A DNA stretch of 28,311 bases from Baffinella frigidus (GCA_026770585.1 MU647976.1:7350-35660); one strand, 5' to 3'; shown: positions 1 through 10,788, numbered from the stretch's first letter. The notes: generated from the sequence alone by a model not told the origin. Translations and numbers: made by a program.

Positions 1-1012
1 TGGGCTGTCCTCGGTGTCGCCATCTGTGGGGTCCTCGGGTTCGAGGGTGTCCGGCACGTTCAGTTCCCCTTGGAGTTTCATCACACATTGCCAGAGTGAG
101 GCTCGTTTTGTTTCGAAATGCACCTCATCTCAGCTCGCGCCCGTCACCCTGGTTCCCCGCGTCCATAATTCACCTCTCTCCCTGGTTGCGCCCTTCCGGC
201 TAGCCTGGTGTGCCTGCCCACCTACCTATCTACCCAGAGATGCGTGGTGCCATCTAGGTGGTGTGGTGGGGTCGGGGCTGGGAACGGTCTTGTGGCGATT
301 CCTTGCGGCAGCTCGGTGGGGTGGGGTTGATTTGAGGTCGGGGCGGGCTTCGGTGGGTGGTGGAGGGGCGGGTCATGTGAGGGGAGGCGGGACTGGTGTT
401 GACGAGGGCCGCGAGCGGTGGGCTTGGAGATCCGACCCCTGCAGGTTGGGTCCTCTGACGAGTTTGTTGTCAGAGGTTGTTTGTTGGTCAGGCTGGTGGC
501 GTGTGGTTGGGTTGGTGGTTTTGTTTCGAGTGGTGTTTGGTCGGTTCGAACGCTGGTTTTGCCCCGCCTGCTCGCCAGCGTTGTGCGCCTTGGGGTTTGT
601 CAGTTCTGGAGTGGCCGCGGTCAGTGCTGGTCAGCTCAAGCGAATCGCGCGGTGCTGTGGTGGCTGGGAGGCGGGGTGGCGCAGTGAGGCGGCATGCTGG
701 CGTGGTGTGGTGGGATCTGTTTCGGGGTGCGCATCCCGTGTTGGGATGCTCTGCTGCTGTGGGACCATTTCTCCGTGAAATGTTCGCCTGAGCGAGGGGA
801 GGCAGGGAGGAGGGCCGACGGTCCTGCTCTTGGGGTGGCGATGCCTGGCACTGCTGCTGCGCGCTGTTGGAGCGGTGGCATGCTATCGCTGGAGGGCCAG
901 ATCGCGGTGGGATCTGGCGCTTGCGGTCTGGGGTTGCGCTTGCAGCGGATCCCCTTGGATCCGTCTGTGACCTTCTGCTGCTTCCTCCTGTGAGGAAGGG
1001 GCATTATGTCAA
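1..1012 (-). other. Leader of copia element D (partial)
   Basis: This GC-rich stretch has no convincing gene. Read on the minus strand it directly follows the primer-binding site of element D, so it is the start of that element's untranslated leader and continues past base 1. Its first 100 bases downstream of the primer site resemble the start of element B's leader (the stretch just after 9811): both have a CCTTCCTC block, then GCAGAAGGTC or GCAAGAAGGTCC, then a GGATCC-containing block. The long plus-strand open frames here come from the low-stop, G/T-rich composition and resemble no family I recognise. Confidence 0.6.
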
Positions 1013-1025
1013 CAGGGCTTGTACC
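1013..1025 (-). other. Primer-binding site of element D
   Basis: On the minus strand the sequence immediately after the LTR is GGTACAAGCCCTG. Element B has GGTATAAGCCCTG at the same position, one base different, while the flanking leader has diverged much more. That conservation is the evidence that this is the reverse-transcription primer site. It does not begin with TGG, so it is not the usual pairing with a tRNA 3' CCA end. An internal tRNA segment may be the primer (inference). Confidence 0.6.
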
Positions 1026-1368
1026 TAAAGGAGCTCTATGAGCGGGTAGAAGTACAGCAGGGGAATCTGCTCACAGGAGACGGCGCGGGGCGCCGCGGCA
1101 GGCAGACAGACACAGGAATGGGCAGGCAAATTTCGGATGAAGCTCCGGCCCCGAAATTCCCCCTTCTCGTGAAGAGGGAATTGGAGCCGTTAGCTGCCTT
1201 CCTTGTTTTAATCACGTCCCCACTTTTCCACTTCACTTGACTTTGATAAGTCAACCGTTTTGCCCAGACATCCTTAAGTTGATCTTTCTTGAGTATGTCA
1301 GGGGGTCCTGAGCCTTCCTTGCTACTCTTGGGAGGCTCACAACCTATCCACGTCATACTGGTCTCTCA
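1026..1368 (-). mobile_element. 5' LTR of copia element D
   Basis: A 343-bp long terminal repeat, related to but clearly diverged from element B's LTR, read on the minus strand. It starts TGAGAGACCAG, as B does, and ends CTCCTTTA where B ends CCTCTTTA. Shared blocks include the CACGTCCCCAC segment, the CTTAAGG block, the CTCTATGAGC block and three small inverted repeats, for example a TTGACTT/AAGTCAA stem at 1237-1254. Because the primer site and leader follow toward base 1, this is the 5' LTR of an element lying mostly outside the window. Its upstream flank is fragment A, so D is nested in A. Confidence 0.85.
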
Positions 1369-2235
1369 AATGGCAAGATGCCTATAGCGCAGGTCGGTCT
1401 AAGCTGTGGCGCGTAGAGCTCGAGCCGTCTGCTTGATTTAACCGACTCCGCTCTCAGCCTTTCCGGTTGACTCTGGTTCGCGGGGGGGTCTAAATTCGGG
1501 GCGGGTACCGTTGTTCGACAGCCAGTCGCGGAGTTCTTTGCTGTTGAACTCGTTGTCAGCGCGTAGTCTAGTGATGTGAGGCCTTCCTGCGTGAAAGCTT
1601 TGTAGGAGGTTGATTACCGTTGCGGCCGTTGTATCCTTTCCGGTGCAGACCACGTTTGAGGTGGAGAACTCGTCGACTATGAGGAGGGCATCTGCCGTTC
1701 CGTCCAGTGCTGGTCATGCCACCCTGTTTATTGCCTCTTCTCCCAGTTCCTTCTTGCCAAGCCAATCTATGTGGAGGGCGGTACCGTGGTGTGCTTTGCT
1801 CGGACCGGAGCGTCGAGGCGTGTCCTTGGTGTATTGACCCTTCCTGGCCTTCATGGTGGCGCAGTCACCACACTCTAGGTCGTGCACCGCGCGGGGGTGA
1901 AGGTCAGGGGTTTTGTCCAGGAGCTTCTTGGCTCCACAGTGTGCCTCCTGGAGAGGAGGCACACTTAACTAGATCGTGCTGTAGCTGGGTAGGTGCCGCG
2001 AGCTTAGCCGCTCGGGTCACGGCCAGTACCTTTTCCCGCGGGGAGGCATTGGATCTGTACCTTGGTTCTAGCAGGGACCAGAGTTTCGTGCTAGGGTCCT
2101 TGTAGAGAGGGATGGAAAGACCTTCTGGTGTACGGATCTCTCCCCCGTCCTTCCTCAGGCGTGACTCGTAGCCGTGGCGTAGCAAGTGATCGTAGGAGAT
2201 CAGTACGTGTTTTAGCTCTGGGGACGTACATGTAT
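1369..2235 (-). pseudogene. Copia element A fragment: protease end and integrase
   Basis: Decayed Ty1/copia polyprotein remnant. From 2235 downward it reads: end of the protease domain (about 2225-2050, with GYESRLRKDGGEIRTPEG); the GAG-pre-integrase zinc site near 1890 (HDLECGDC); the first integrase aspartate (HIDWLG, near 1800); the second (RADNEF, near 1550); and the catalytic glutamate (GKAESGVG, near 1450). Homology continues past a TAA at 1438 and a TAG near 1400 right up to 1369, where D's LTR starts. A frameshift lies between about 1904 and 1962, and an in-frame TGA at about 1714. Reverse transcriptase and RNase H are missing here; they may lie beyond element D. Confidence 0.85.
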
Positions 2236-2236
2236 C

Positions 2237-5200
2237 TTAACACCAGAAACAGTCGTGGAAATCTCTTCTGCTGCTCTCTCAACTTCAGACGCTCTCCACG
2301 CAGCAGCAATTCAAAGCGGTGAAGAAAACGAGAGGCAAAGACAGGAAAGAGTCTTGAAGCTACAGGAGACATCAGAAGAACCTCCTTACAACTTCCTGAC
2401 AGACGAACCCCACACCTACGAGGTAGCGAAAGATGGAACCATTCCAAGATTCACGAAAACACTGCTCGCAAAGAAAGGAGGAGGAATCACAATGACGGAA
2501 CTGCTACACCTAACTTTCGGCCACGTAGCTCACAAAAGGGTATACCAGACCCTGCAGAAAATGGAACAGGCTCCGGCATTTACCAAGACACACGGACCTC
2601 AAGAGGCCGATGTGCCGTGTCGCACATGCCTAACAGGGAAAATGAAAGCCTCTCGAAAACCAGTGATTTCGCGGCACAACAACGCAACACGCGCTGGCAA
2701 CTGATTCACTTCGACATGCACGATCTGTTAGTGGAAACAGACAGCGGAGAACAGAAATGGACAATTTTTGTTGACGCGTGGTCCAAGATATACTTCGTGT
2801 TTTTTCACAAGACCAAAAAAGACAGCGTAATTCTCGCAATGCTGGACGAACTCCTCACCAAATTACCGGCTCTGCCCGAACTCTTGACCCTCCAAGAGCT
2901 ATTTTCGGACAACGCCAAAGAATGCATTGGATCGGCAGTTCAAAAATGGGTGCAGAGAACACAAGGTTTCTCACACCCTCTCAACTCCATACCACCAGCA
3001 TCAAAACGGACTACCAGAATCACCAGGATTTCATCTCCTCGACACAGCTCGAGCGCTGATGAAAGAATCTGATGTCCCAGACGAGTACATTTATTACGCG
3101 ATTCGACACGCCACAGATCTGCCCAACATCATGGTTAATGCAGGACTGCCGGAAAATGACTCAATTCCGTGCACGAGACATTATGGGGGAAAAACAACTT
3201 TCGCGCACCTATTGCCATTCGGCTGTTTCATTTGCTGCTTCATACCAAAATAAATGCGCGAAACCGGTGATTACAAAAAGCGTGGACAAGAAGGGGTCTA
3301 CCTCGGTAGAAGCGCAAATCAGGGATACGCATCCGGAATAGTAGCACTTTACAAAAACGGAAAAACGGTAATAACCCCGGAATACACAGCCGACCCGACC
3401 CTACTCTGTTCCCACTCCGAAAACAGAAGGCACAGCGCTGAAGACCATTCGCACACCCTTTCCCAGTCACAAGATTTGGGGAAGACTGCAACATGGAAGG
3501 AGAAGTACATCTCAAAAAAACCCAAGCGGATGCGGACTGGGTCCCTCCTCACAACGACCACGAAAGCGACTCAGATGGAGAAGAACCCCCGGAACTCGTT
3601 CAATCAGAAAGTTCTGATAGCTAGGATAACGAAGAACCCCGAGAAGAACTGAGCGACGAAAGCAACATGCACTCTGATAGCGAACACGACAATCAGCGCC
3701 CTAAAAGCAGAATTCGCCGCCAAACAACATCTCCTCCACATTCGGGGGGGGAAATGCCAGCAGGAAACACGGCCGAGAAGCTGAAAGGAAACGGACCTCT
3801 ACTGAGCAAAGCCGCAGTAAAACTACTCAAGAAGGGGAATGCAGCGGAGTCCTATACCCACACTCCAAGGTACAGTACCAGGAGCAAGACAAAGACGGCA
3901 CTTGCAGCAGGCAAAACAACAGCGGAAGAGAAGTGTGAGATGAGCTTCGAAGATCCAAAGAAGGAAGACAAGGAACAGAAAAGACCCTACCTTCAAATGA
4001 AAGATCTACACGACTTTGAAGAAGTTCAAGTCAAATCTCAATACATGCTTCTCACTGGACACACCAGCTTCGGAATGCCCAAAGTTGAAGCCCAGAAACT
4101 CCCAGACAAGCCCCAAGCTGACCCAAGAACGATTACAGAAGCATGCAAAAGAGCAGATGCCCAGAAGTGGATCGAGGCAGCAAACGTCGAATGGGAGAAC
4201 CTAATCGCACATGACGCGTTCGATTGGGTCGATCCACCTCAAGGATCACAAATCATCTCGTCCACAATGGTTTTTAAGAAGAAAATAGATCAGGATGAAC
4301 GACTGCAAAAGTACAAAGCTCGTCTCTGCGCAAGAGGAGACCAGCAGAAGGAGGAAGAAGGCGAAAACAGATTCAGCCCAGTCACACGTCTCAATCTAGT
4401 GAGACTTCTCCTCTCGGATGCGGTAGCGCAAAAGCTCTGCATCAAAACCGCAGACATCAGCGGAGCTTATCTCTTCGCACCCATCGGGAAGCAGGCAGTA
4501 CACTGCCGAGCACCACCCGGCTTTCGCCTAACAGACGAAAAAGTGATGAAGCTGAAGAAATCTCTCTACGGACTTGGGTGCAGTGGTAAGAATTGGTACG
4601 AGATGTACACAGGCTTCCTCCTAGAGCTGGGATTCCTCCAGGCAGGGGAGGAAGGCACAGTCTTCCACATCAACTCCAAAATCGAGCACACGCTCGGTGA
4701 AATCAAAGGCGCATTCAAACTGACTCTAGCAGTCTACGTGGACGACTCAATCATGAGTTTCGATAACCTCTCAGCTTACAAGGCTCTCATCGCCAAGCTG
4801 AACGCCAAGTTCGAGATCTCCCATGAAGAAGACGCAAAGTCATTCCTTGGGGCTCTGATCACCAACGACCGCCAGGAGGGAATACTCACGCTCACACAAG
4901 AGAAGTTCATCAACGAGACACTCATCAACTTCAGCATGGCAAATGCAACGCCAATCAGCACTCCAATGGACTCAAAGCTAGTCCTATCGAAGGAACAGTG
5001 CCCCTCAGAGGACAAGACGGACCCCAAGACAGTCAAGTAGTACCAATGCCTAATTGGGTCCCTCATGTGGCTTACCAGTGTGTGCCGCCCCGACCTGGCC
5101 TACGCGACGACCAAACTCGCGCGCTGTGCTAGCAACCCAGGGCAGGTGCATATCCAAGCAGCTCTGCGCGTTCTCCGTTACCTAAACGGAACCAGGATAC

Positions 5201-5781
5201 TCGGCCTCTGCTATCGCGCAAACCAAGGAGACGCGCCGACCAACATGCTCAACGCAGACCCCAAAGAAATGGTCTGCTTCATTCCACGCGAAAAGGATGG
5301 AAGCATCCCGCTCAACCGACTCTTTGCATACGCGGACGCCTCAAATCTCGATGATTACGACACATGTCGCTCAACAACCGGTATGCTAGTTTTTCACTGC
5401 GGACTAGTTTCCTGGGGGCTAAAGCTGATCAAAATCATTCTTCTTTCGACCACGGAGGCGGAATATCATGCGCTTTCGGAGACTGTCAAACTCATCATGT
5501 ATCTCAGAGAAGTCCTCGCAGACATCGGAAGTGAACAGACAGTTCCCACCCCAGTGGGAGAAGACAACGAAGGATGCTTACACCTTGCGGTCGAAAACAG
5601 ACACGCTTTCGACCGTACTAGACACATGGCAGCACGGCGCCTCTGGGAAATTCAAGGCGTAAAGAACAAGATTTGCGAAATCAAGAAATGCCCAACACTT
5701 GAGATGCTTGCAGGTTTTATGACGAAGCCTCAACCGAAAGACCTCATTCAGCTTCAAAGGAAATCAATCACGGGGATGTGA
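2237..5781 (+). pseudogene. Copia element C pol, 5'-truncated and broken
   Basis: Ty1/copia pol on the plus strand, AC-rich and unlike A and B. In order: GAG-pre-integrase (LTFGHVAHKR...CRTC, 2512-2630); integrase (HFDMHD near 2710; SDNAKE near 2910; QNGLPES near 3010); an acidic linker (3480-3760); reverse transcriptase (TADISGAYL near 4450; YVDD at 4735-4746); and RNase H (YADASN near 5330, TTEAEYHAL near 5450). It ends at TGA 5779-5781. Breaks: frameshifts near 2695, 2957 and 3478, and in-frame stops at 3251 (TAA), 3622 (TAG) and 5038 (TAG). Gag, most of the protease and the 5' LTR are absent, cut off at the head-to-head junction with A. Confidence 0.93.
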
Positions 5782-5845
5782 TCACAGCATCTCATGGATT
5801 ATCCAAGCGAAGCAACACACGAACGAGGATGAACTTCCGCCATCA

Positions 5846-5911
5846 TTCTCTACAGACGGAAAGATTCTCTACGGACGGAAAGTTCTCTCCGGACGGGAAG
5901 TTTTCTCCGGG
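5846..5911 (+). repeat. 18-bp tandem repeat
   Basis: About 3.6 copies of an 18-bp unit, TTCTCTACGGACGGAAAG and variants, starting at 5846, 5865, 5883 and 5901. Confidence 0.9.
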
Positions 5912-6100
5912 CGTAAACCTATCAAACCTTCAGAAGGCCTTGAGCCAGAACAACATAAAACCTTCGAATCAAAAGAATCGAAAACAGATTCGTAGGAACA
6001 AGAGTGAGGAGGGTGACGCGACAGCAAGTGTGTCGAGTACACTCTCGTCCCAACGAAATGACACGAAACAACGTGATTTCGAGAAAGGACAAAAGAAGTG

Positions 6101-6191
6101 GAAACAAGAAGATCACGTGACATCCTTGAGAAGATTACTACACAAAAGGAAACACGATCACGTGACTCCCTTAAGAACATTACTACACAAG
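6101..6191 (+). repeat. Two copies of a 43-48 bp repeat
   Basis: The unit contains GATCACGTGAC followed by ATTACTACACAA. The copies are 6101-6148 and 6149-6191. Confidence 0.85.
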
Positions 6192-6224
6192 CCTTACTTT
6201 TCCTCCTTCAAACCCAAAAGAGCC

Positions 6225-6272
6225 GTCGAAGAGCAAGGATGAAAAGACGTCGAAGAGCAAGGATGAAAAGGA
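6225..6272 (+). repeat. 24-bp tandem duplication
   Basis: Two almost identical 24-bp units beginning GTCGAAGAGCAAGGATG at 6225 and 6249. Confidence 0.9.
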
Positions 6273-6605
6273 CAACAGATCTCGGCCGCTCGGCAGAGTG
6301 CTGGGGAGGTCAGGACACCCTCCGAAAGCTACGACGAAACTCTCGGACCTAGGCTTCGGCAAGCGCGCGTAGTTCCGGGAGCAGCGCCCCCCAAAGGGAA
6401 GATCCTCACGAGATTCTCGGGAAATGACAAGCTACAGACAAGAAGCTGGGCTGCCTTCGCGGAGGAACGCTGCTCCAGTAGAGTGCTTTAGAAGCACAGT
6501 GAGGCAGTCTTCGCAGACATAGAGGAGCGCACTCGCTGCTCGCCGAATAGCGCAGGTGGTGAACGAATCATGCTCTTAGTGAGCAGAAAGCGCTCAGGGC
6601 TCATA

Positions 6606-6720
6606 GTTGACTAAACACGGCTGAAGGACGCCGTTAGGCCAAGTTGACTAAACGCGGCTGGAGGACACCGCTAGGGGAGTTGACTGAACACCGCTAGGGG
6701 AGTTGACTAAACACAGCTAG
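6606..6720 (+). repeat. Imperfect GTTGACTAAAC repeats
   Basis: Four copies of an imperfect unit, each with GTTGACT(A/G)AAC followed by a variant of GGCTG...CCGCTAGG, at irregular 25-37 bp spacing. Confidence 0.8.
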
Positions 6721-6929
6721 CGTCAATAAGTAGTGAACGGAAAACTTGGCTACCGTCCCCATCCAGAAACACGGAAGTGAGACACGGCCCAACGGTCCAA
6801 CTGTGCAAGTGAGTAAAGCTCCCAACATCTGAAGCCAGTGTAACGTCTGTGCAATTGCACGCACGCATCTGAAGCCAGCAAAGTGCATCGCCAGAGCGCG
6901 CGCACGCTGAAGAAGAGAAGTTACTGAGC

Positions 6930-7015
6930 TCACACTTGCGCCTCTCAAAACATACTTCGTACAGATTTGTGAAGCTCGCACTTGTGCATCTCACACACAC
7001 TTCGTACAAAGGAAG
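6930..7015 (+). repeat. Two copies of a ~43-bp repeat
   Basis: The unit runs from GCTC(A/G)CACTTG to CACTTCGTACA. A related pair carrying CATCTGAAGCCAG lies just upstream (near 6827 and 6867). Confidence 0.75.
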
Positions 7016-7081
7016 CCAGACTCTGGAAGTTCTTAACAGGACTAACTGGAGCTGGATTCCGTCATTCAAAGAGAAGGTGAA

Positions 7082-7461
7082 GTGATACGCAAAGTTGGAA
7101 GTCTAAAAAAACAAATTGCGGGTAGAACTTCAAAAGATTATCAAAAAGACAATGCTGACAAATTACGCGAAAAACATAATATTGTAGAAAAAAGATGTCA
7201 AAATAAGCGAGCAAAAAAAAGAATATTATTTAAAATGATGACAAAAAACAAATTTTATAAAGCAAACACTAAAAAGATACTCGAACATAACAAAAAATAT
7301 AGAACAGAAAATGCTGACAAAATAAACGAAAAACCAAAAGATCTAAAAACTTGAGAATGTGGTTGAATTGTGATTGAACGCATTTAGCAAGGCATAAAAA
7401 AACACCTAAACATATTCAACTTATGAAAAATATTAAAAATATTGAAAAAGTGAATTATTAA
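7082..7461 (+). pseudogene. Broken giant-virus-type C2H2 zinc-finger protein gene
   Basis: A strongly AT-rich island between GC-richer flanks. The first 90 codons (7082-7351) are Lys/Asn-rich with the degenerate repeat 'YQKDNADKLREKH ... YRTENADKINEKP'. After the stop at 7352-7354 come ECG and, one frame over (7384-7461), LARHKKTPKHIQLM. These look like the Cys half and the His half of one C2H2 finger. Charged N-A-D-K repeats followed by a single such finger are typical of proteins encoded by large algal DNA viruses (NCLDV) and some algal genomes. No ATG start is visible, and TGAs at 7352 and 7361 and a one-base frameshift just before 7384 break it. The family call rests on pattern recognition. 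Confidence 0.6.
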
Positions 7462-7664
7462 AATGTAACTGATTCAATCCCTTTCTATAACGCAACTCGT
7501 TTTTTTTGCGGTTGTATTTATGAATGAAAATAAAAATCCGTTGTCGTTTTGCGTTGCTTCAAGAAACAAGCTCAAGAACAAAAGATGGCATTATTTTCAA
7601 ATTGTGTGAAAATAATTCCGCTAAATCTAAAAATATTTTATACTTTGCTTGTTTTGTAACAGTC

Positions 7665-7886
7665 TCAGCGATTATTGTTATAGTATGATACGGCCTGTAG
7701 AACCAGATTCGCCACACACGAACACAAGACTACAAATATCGCCCATATGTCCGTCGCGATAGATGAAGTAGCCCAAATCATGTGCATGATCGATATGGTC
7801 CCGACTCCGAACATTGCGAGTAACACCGACTCGATCGCCCAGACAAACACTCCCCCAGTTGCACGCATGATTGATTTGTTGCTCAT
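7665..7886 (-). CDS. Small two-helix membrane protein, hypothetical
   Basis: A 73-codon ATG-to-TGA open frame. The product has a short hydrophilic N-terminus and two hydrophobic segments (about residues 10-38 and 44-68), with a polar tail YYNNNR. It may be a small membrane protein. It lies 263 bp downstream of the decayed cysteine-rich gene on the same strand. No family is recognised. It could equally be a chance frame or an exon. The 200 bases before it (7462-7664) are AT-rich and I see nothing in them. Confidence 0.35.
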   Translation of the reverse strand: MSNKSIMRATGGVFVWAIESVLLAMFGVGTISIMHMIWATSSIATDIWAIFVVLCSCVANLVLQAVSYYNNNR

Positions 7887-8149
7887 ACAGTGGTATAGGG
7901 TGTAAATACTTGTTGGTGTTGACTCTGCTTATCCCAGGCTTCCTGGTTTACTGTAAACGTACACGCACACTAAATATAATCAGGTTGGTGTATTTGATAC
8001 AAATTGCTGGCATCCATTGATACCGCCCTCAAACTGGTAAAACTATGGGGGAGAACAAGACCCAGAAGTGGGTCAAGAACATGATTGGAATTGGATATGG
8101 TAGGACTGGTGTGGTCTCGCACTTCCACATTTGCCTTGCAGCACGTGAA

Positions 8150-9474
8150 TTATACTATGTAGAAGGTCACATTCACTGCCACGACGACGCATACGCATGA
8201 GATGATGATAATAATAATCTGCATTGAAACAGAACTGTTTGCTGTTGGGATGGGGGTCTCTTTGAGTGCCGGGCCTGGTGTCTCTTGAGTGGTCATCTGG
8301 GTTACATATACGACGCTGCCGTCGAGGTCTGATTTCACGACAAGGCGTCTGATGGCAGTGTCTGGGTACTCGATCTCGATGTTCCCAGCTTTTACGCGCG
8401 ATGTAACTGAATCGGTGATTTCAGACGATGCGGTGATCTCCGTAGTTACGTCAAGGCCCCCAGAAGCAAGCAACTGCCGTCCCGGTGTAGTTGGGGTGAC
8501 GGAGATGACTTTCAACGATTTGCGTGCGATGGCGAGTCCTTTCGAAAGTCTATCAAGAAATATGTCTTGATTTCTGCCTCTGTCGTTTGAATTGGTGGTG
8601 AAACTAGACGGGGTCGCATATTCAATGCGAACATCTAACTCTAGGGTTTATTCAGAGTGTCCAAAATCATATGTACAGCGCCCCGACTCTTGCTGCCTTG
8701 CATAACCCGACTTACAGTAGCACTGAATGCCAGCGGACTCTTCATTCGCTGGGCATGGCATACACTCTTTAGCCCCTGATACCGGGCTTTATGTTGTTGC
8801 TGAAAGATTCGTCCCCAAATCACACGAAGTACATGGTTCTGGCCCTACAATCGCCTCATGAAGGCTGGACATGCCACACACACCCCGAACCCGTTGGCGA
8901 CCTTATACGTCCCCGTCTCACATCGGCTGCATGATACACCATCCGACGTCACCTTGTATCCAGCCATGCACTTGCAGTCTATCAACTCACCACTACCCGA
9001 AGACGAGTTCGTCCCGGTTGGACAAGTCGAGCACACATCAGCTCCTGACATATTGTTGTACGTCCCAGCCATGCATGCCACACAATCTCCAGTCCCGACA
9101 GCCGCCTTATTTGTCCCCACACCACACGCTGTACAGGGCGCACCGGTCGATGTCCCGCGATACCCAGCAAGGCACGTGCAGTTGTGCAACGAGTCACTCC
9201 CTGGTGCAGAGCTCGTCCCTACTGGACACGCCCAGCACACATCAAGCCCCATCATATTATTGTACGTCCCTGTCACACATGCGAGGCATTCACCGGTTCC
9301 TGGCATCGACTTGTATGTCCCCGCAATACACGCTGTACAGGACGTACCGGTCGACGTCCCGATATACCCAGCGAGGCATGTGCAGTTGTGCAACATGTTA
9401 CTCCCTGGTGCAGAGCTCGTCCCATCAGGATACGCTGAACACACACCCCGTCCCACTACGCCATTGAACTCCCC
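8150..9474 (-). pseudogene. 3' half of CUB/cysteine-rich membrane protein gene
   Basis: Downstream part of the host gene split by element B. It encodes a run of ephrin-receptor/GCC2-GCC3-like repeats (pattern CxxC..GT...G...C..CP.GTSS..GS....C.C..GY), then a module ending VISVTPTTPGRQLLASG that is common in algal surface proteins, then a C-terminal membrane helix (QIIIIIISCVCVVVAVNV) and a stop at 8150. Decay: a one-base frameshift near 8850 (between CPAF and the EPCTSC block), in-frame TAA near 8787 and 8652, and a lost cysteine (CSAYPDG). Cysteine spacing stays coherent through these breaks, which argues for mutation rather than introns. The intact protein was probably a type I surface protein. 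Confidence 0.85.
9470..9474. repeat. Target-site duplication, left copy
   Basis: TCCCC immediately before the 5' LTR of element B. It is matched exactly at 23807-23811, directly after the 3' LTR. Five bases is the usual duplication length for copia integrases. Confidence 0.95.
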
Positions 9475-9798
9475 TGAGAGACCAGCCTGAGTGGTACAGG
9501 TTACGAGCATGACGGGCCTGGCTCGGAGCCACTACAGGCTCCGAGTTCTCAACTTAAGGAAGGCCTCTCATGTAAAGGAATTGACGAAAGTCAATCAACA
9601 GTGTAAAGTGGGGACGTGATCAATGAAAGGAGAAGGGAATGGCTCCAAGGGTTCTTCGGAGAATCCTCGGAGCGATTCTCTTATCCAAGAATAATCCTGA
9701 CACGAATCTCTCGTCTCTTCTGCGTCTGCGGTACCCTTGCCCCTTCTTGTGAGCAGAGATCCCCTGCTCACCCTTTGTACGCTCATAGAGCCTCTTTA
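9475..9798 (+). repeat. 5' LTR of element B
   Basis: A 324-bp LTR beginning TGAGAGACC and ending CCTCTTTA, so it has a TG...TA rather than TG...CA end. It is identical by eye to 23483-23806. Three perfect inverted repeats can fold into hairpins: 9522-9545 (9-bp stem, loop ACTACA), 9580-9595 (6-bp stem, GAAA tetraloop) and 9749-9771 (8-bp stem). Element D's LTR has matching inverted repeats with different sequence. I see no clear TATA box. Confidence 0.97.
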
Positions 9799-9811
9799 GG
9801 TATAAGCCCTG
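9799..9811 (+). other. Primer-binding site of element B
   Basis: GGTATAAGCCCTG directly after the 5' LTR, conserved with one change in element D. It partly resembles the initiator-tRNA-Met site used by many copia elements (TGGTATCAGAGC) but lacks the leading T and differs inside. Confidence 0.55.
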
Positions 9812-10741
9812 TAGACCTACGTACCTTTCCTCAAGGAACCGCAAGAAGGTCCGCAGAAAATGGCAGCGGATGCTCTTCAAGGATCCACGCAAAGCGCTGC
9901 CCACGCCAACCCAACCCGCCCACCGACACAAGCAGCCACCCACCCACCCAGCGCTACATCCGGCGCGACGGGCGCCCGGCGCCCCAGGTCCGCGCCACCA
10001 TCCCTCCCCGGAAACATCCCCAAAAATCCGGACCCCACCACCACCACCCAGCATCTCCACGCCGCATCTGACACTGTCGCAGCGCGCCGATCACCGCTCC
10101 GCTACTCGGCCTCAGCGGCGCTTCCACAAGATGCCAAGCACATCGACACCGCTCCCGCGCCCGCTCCATCACAGTTGAGAATCCCCTCCCACACAAAACC
10201 CGAAAGAAATTTCCCGGATGGCAGGTCACACCGCTGACAGCCTCCGCAGCCACCACAGCGGCGCTCAGCGCCGCGCGATCCGCGCGCGCCCGCGCCCCGC
10301 GCGCCCACCTGCACCATGATCCCCAACCGCAGAATCGCCCCAAAGCATTCCCGCATCGAGGTCGACGATGCCGCTTGATCCCTGTCAACAGGAATCGACG
10401 CGCAAGCGGGATGATCTCCATTGCACCTGCACCGCTTCTCGGTGGCAGCGAAACCACCCGGTAGGACGCCACCTGTACCATGCAGCGCCGCAGCATGCAT
10501 CCCCAGCACCGCTGCAGCGCCCTAATCCTAGTCAACCTGACTAGCACCCCATGCTGACACCGCACCCTAGAAGCGGCCTCCCACCTCTGACCGGTGCAAC
10601 CCAACCGTCTCTCACCAGCGGTCAGGGGGGGGACAAACCTGCAGCAATATGCCTATGCGCAGAGAAACCAACCCCACCTGAGCAGATCCAACAGATGCCG
10701 TCTCGACCACTTCGGAGCGCGGAGGCCCTGCCTGACGCACT

Positions 10742-10788
10742 CTCCCTGCTCCCTGACAACCACTGTCCCTGCTCCCTGACAACCGCAA
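10742..10788 (+). repeat. ~24-bp tandem duplication in leader
   Basis: Two copies of a unit with CCCTGCTCCCTGACAACC. Confidence 0.85.

Larger units (their letters stand above)
5782..7080 (+). other. Repeat-rich tail of element C
   Basis: No credible gene. This follows C's RNase H stop and probably contains C's 3' untranslated region, perhaps with its 3' LTR. With no 5' LTR to compare I cannot place LTR edges. It is packed with short tandem repeats, listed separately. The 154-residue open frame at 5778-6242 is basic, runs through the repeats and resembles nothing I know. Confidence 0.6.

Noticed and set aside
14-993. 254-residue and other plus-strand frames at the left edge
   Set aside because: Composition is Trp/Gly/Val/Arg-rich from G/T-rich DNA, and position and similarity show this is the antisense of element D's leader.
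8858-9490. Long plus-strand frames opposite the cysteine-rich repeats
   Set aside because: They are shadows: the minus-strand frame has the conserved cysteine spacing and the plus-strand products only mirror the repeat.
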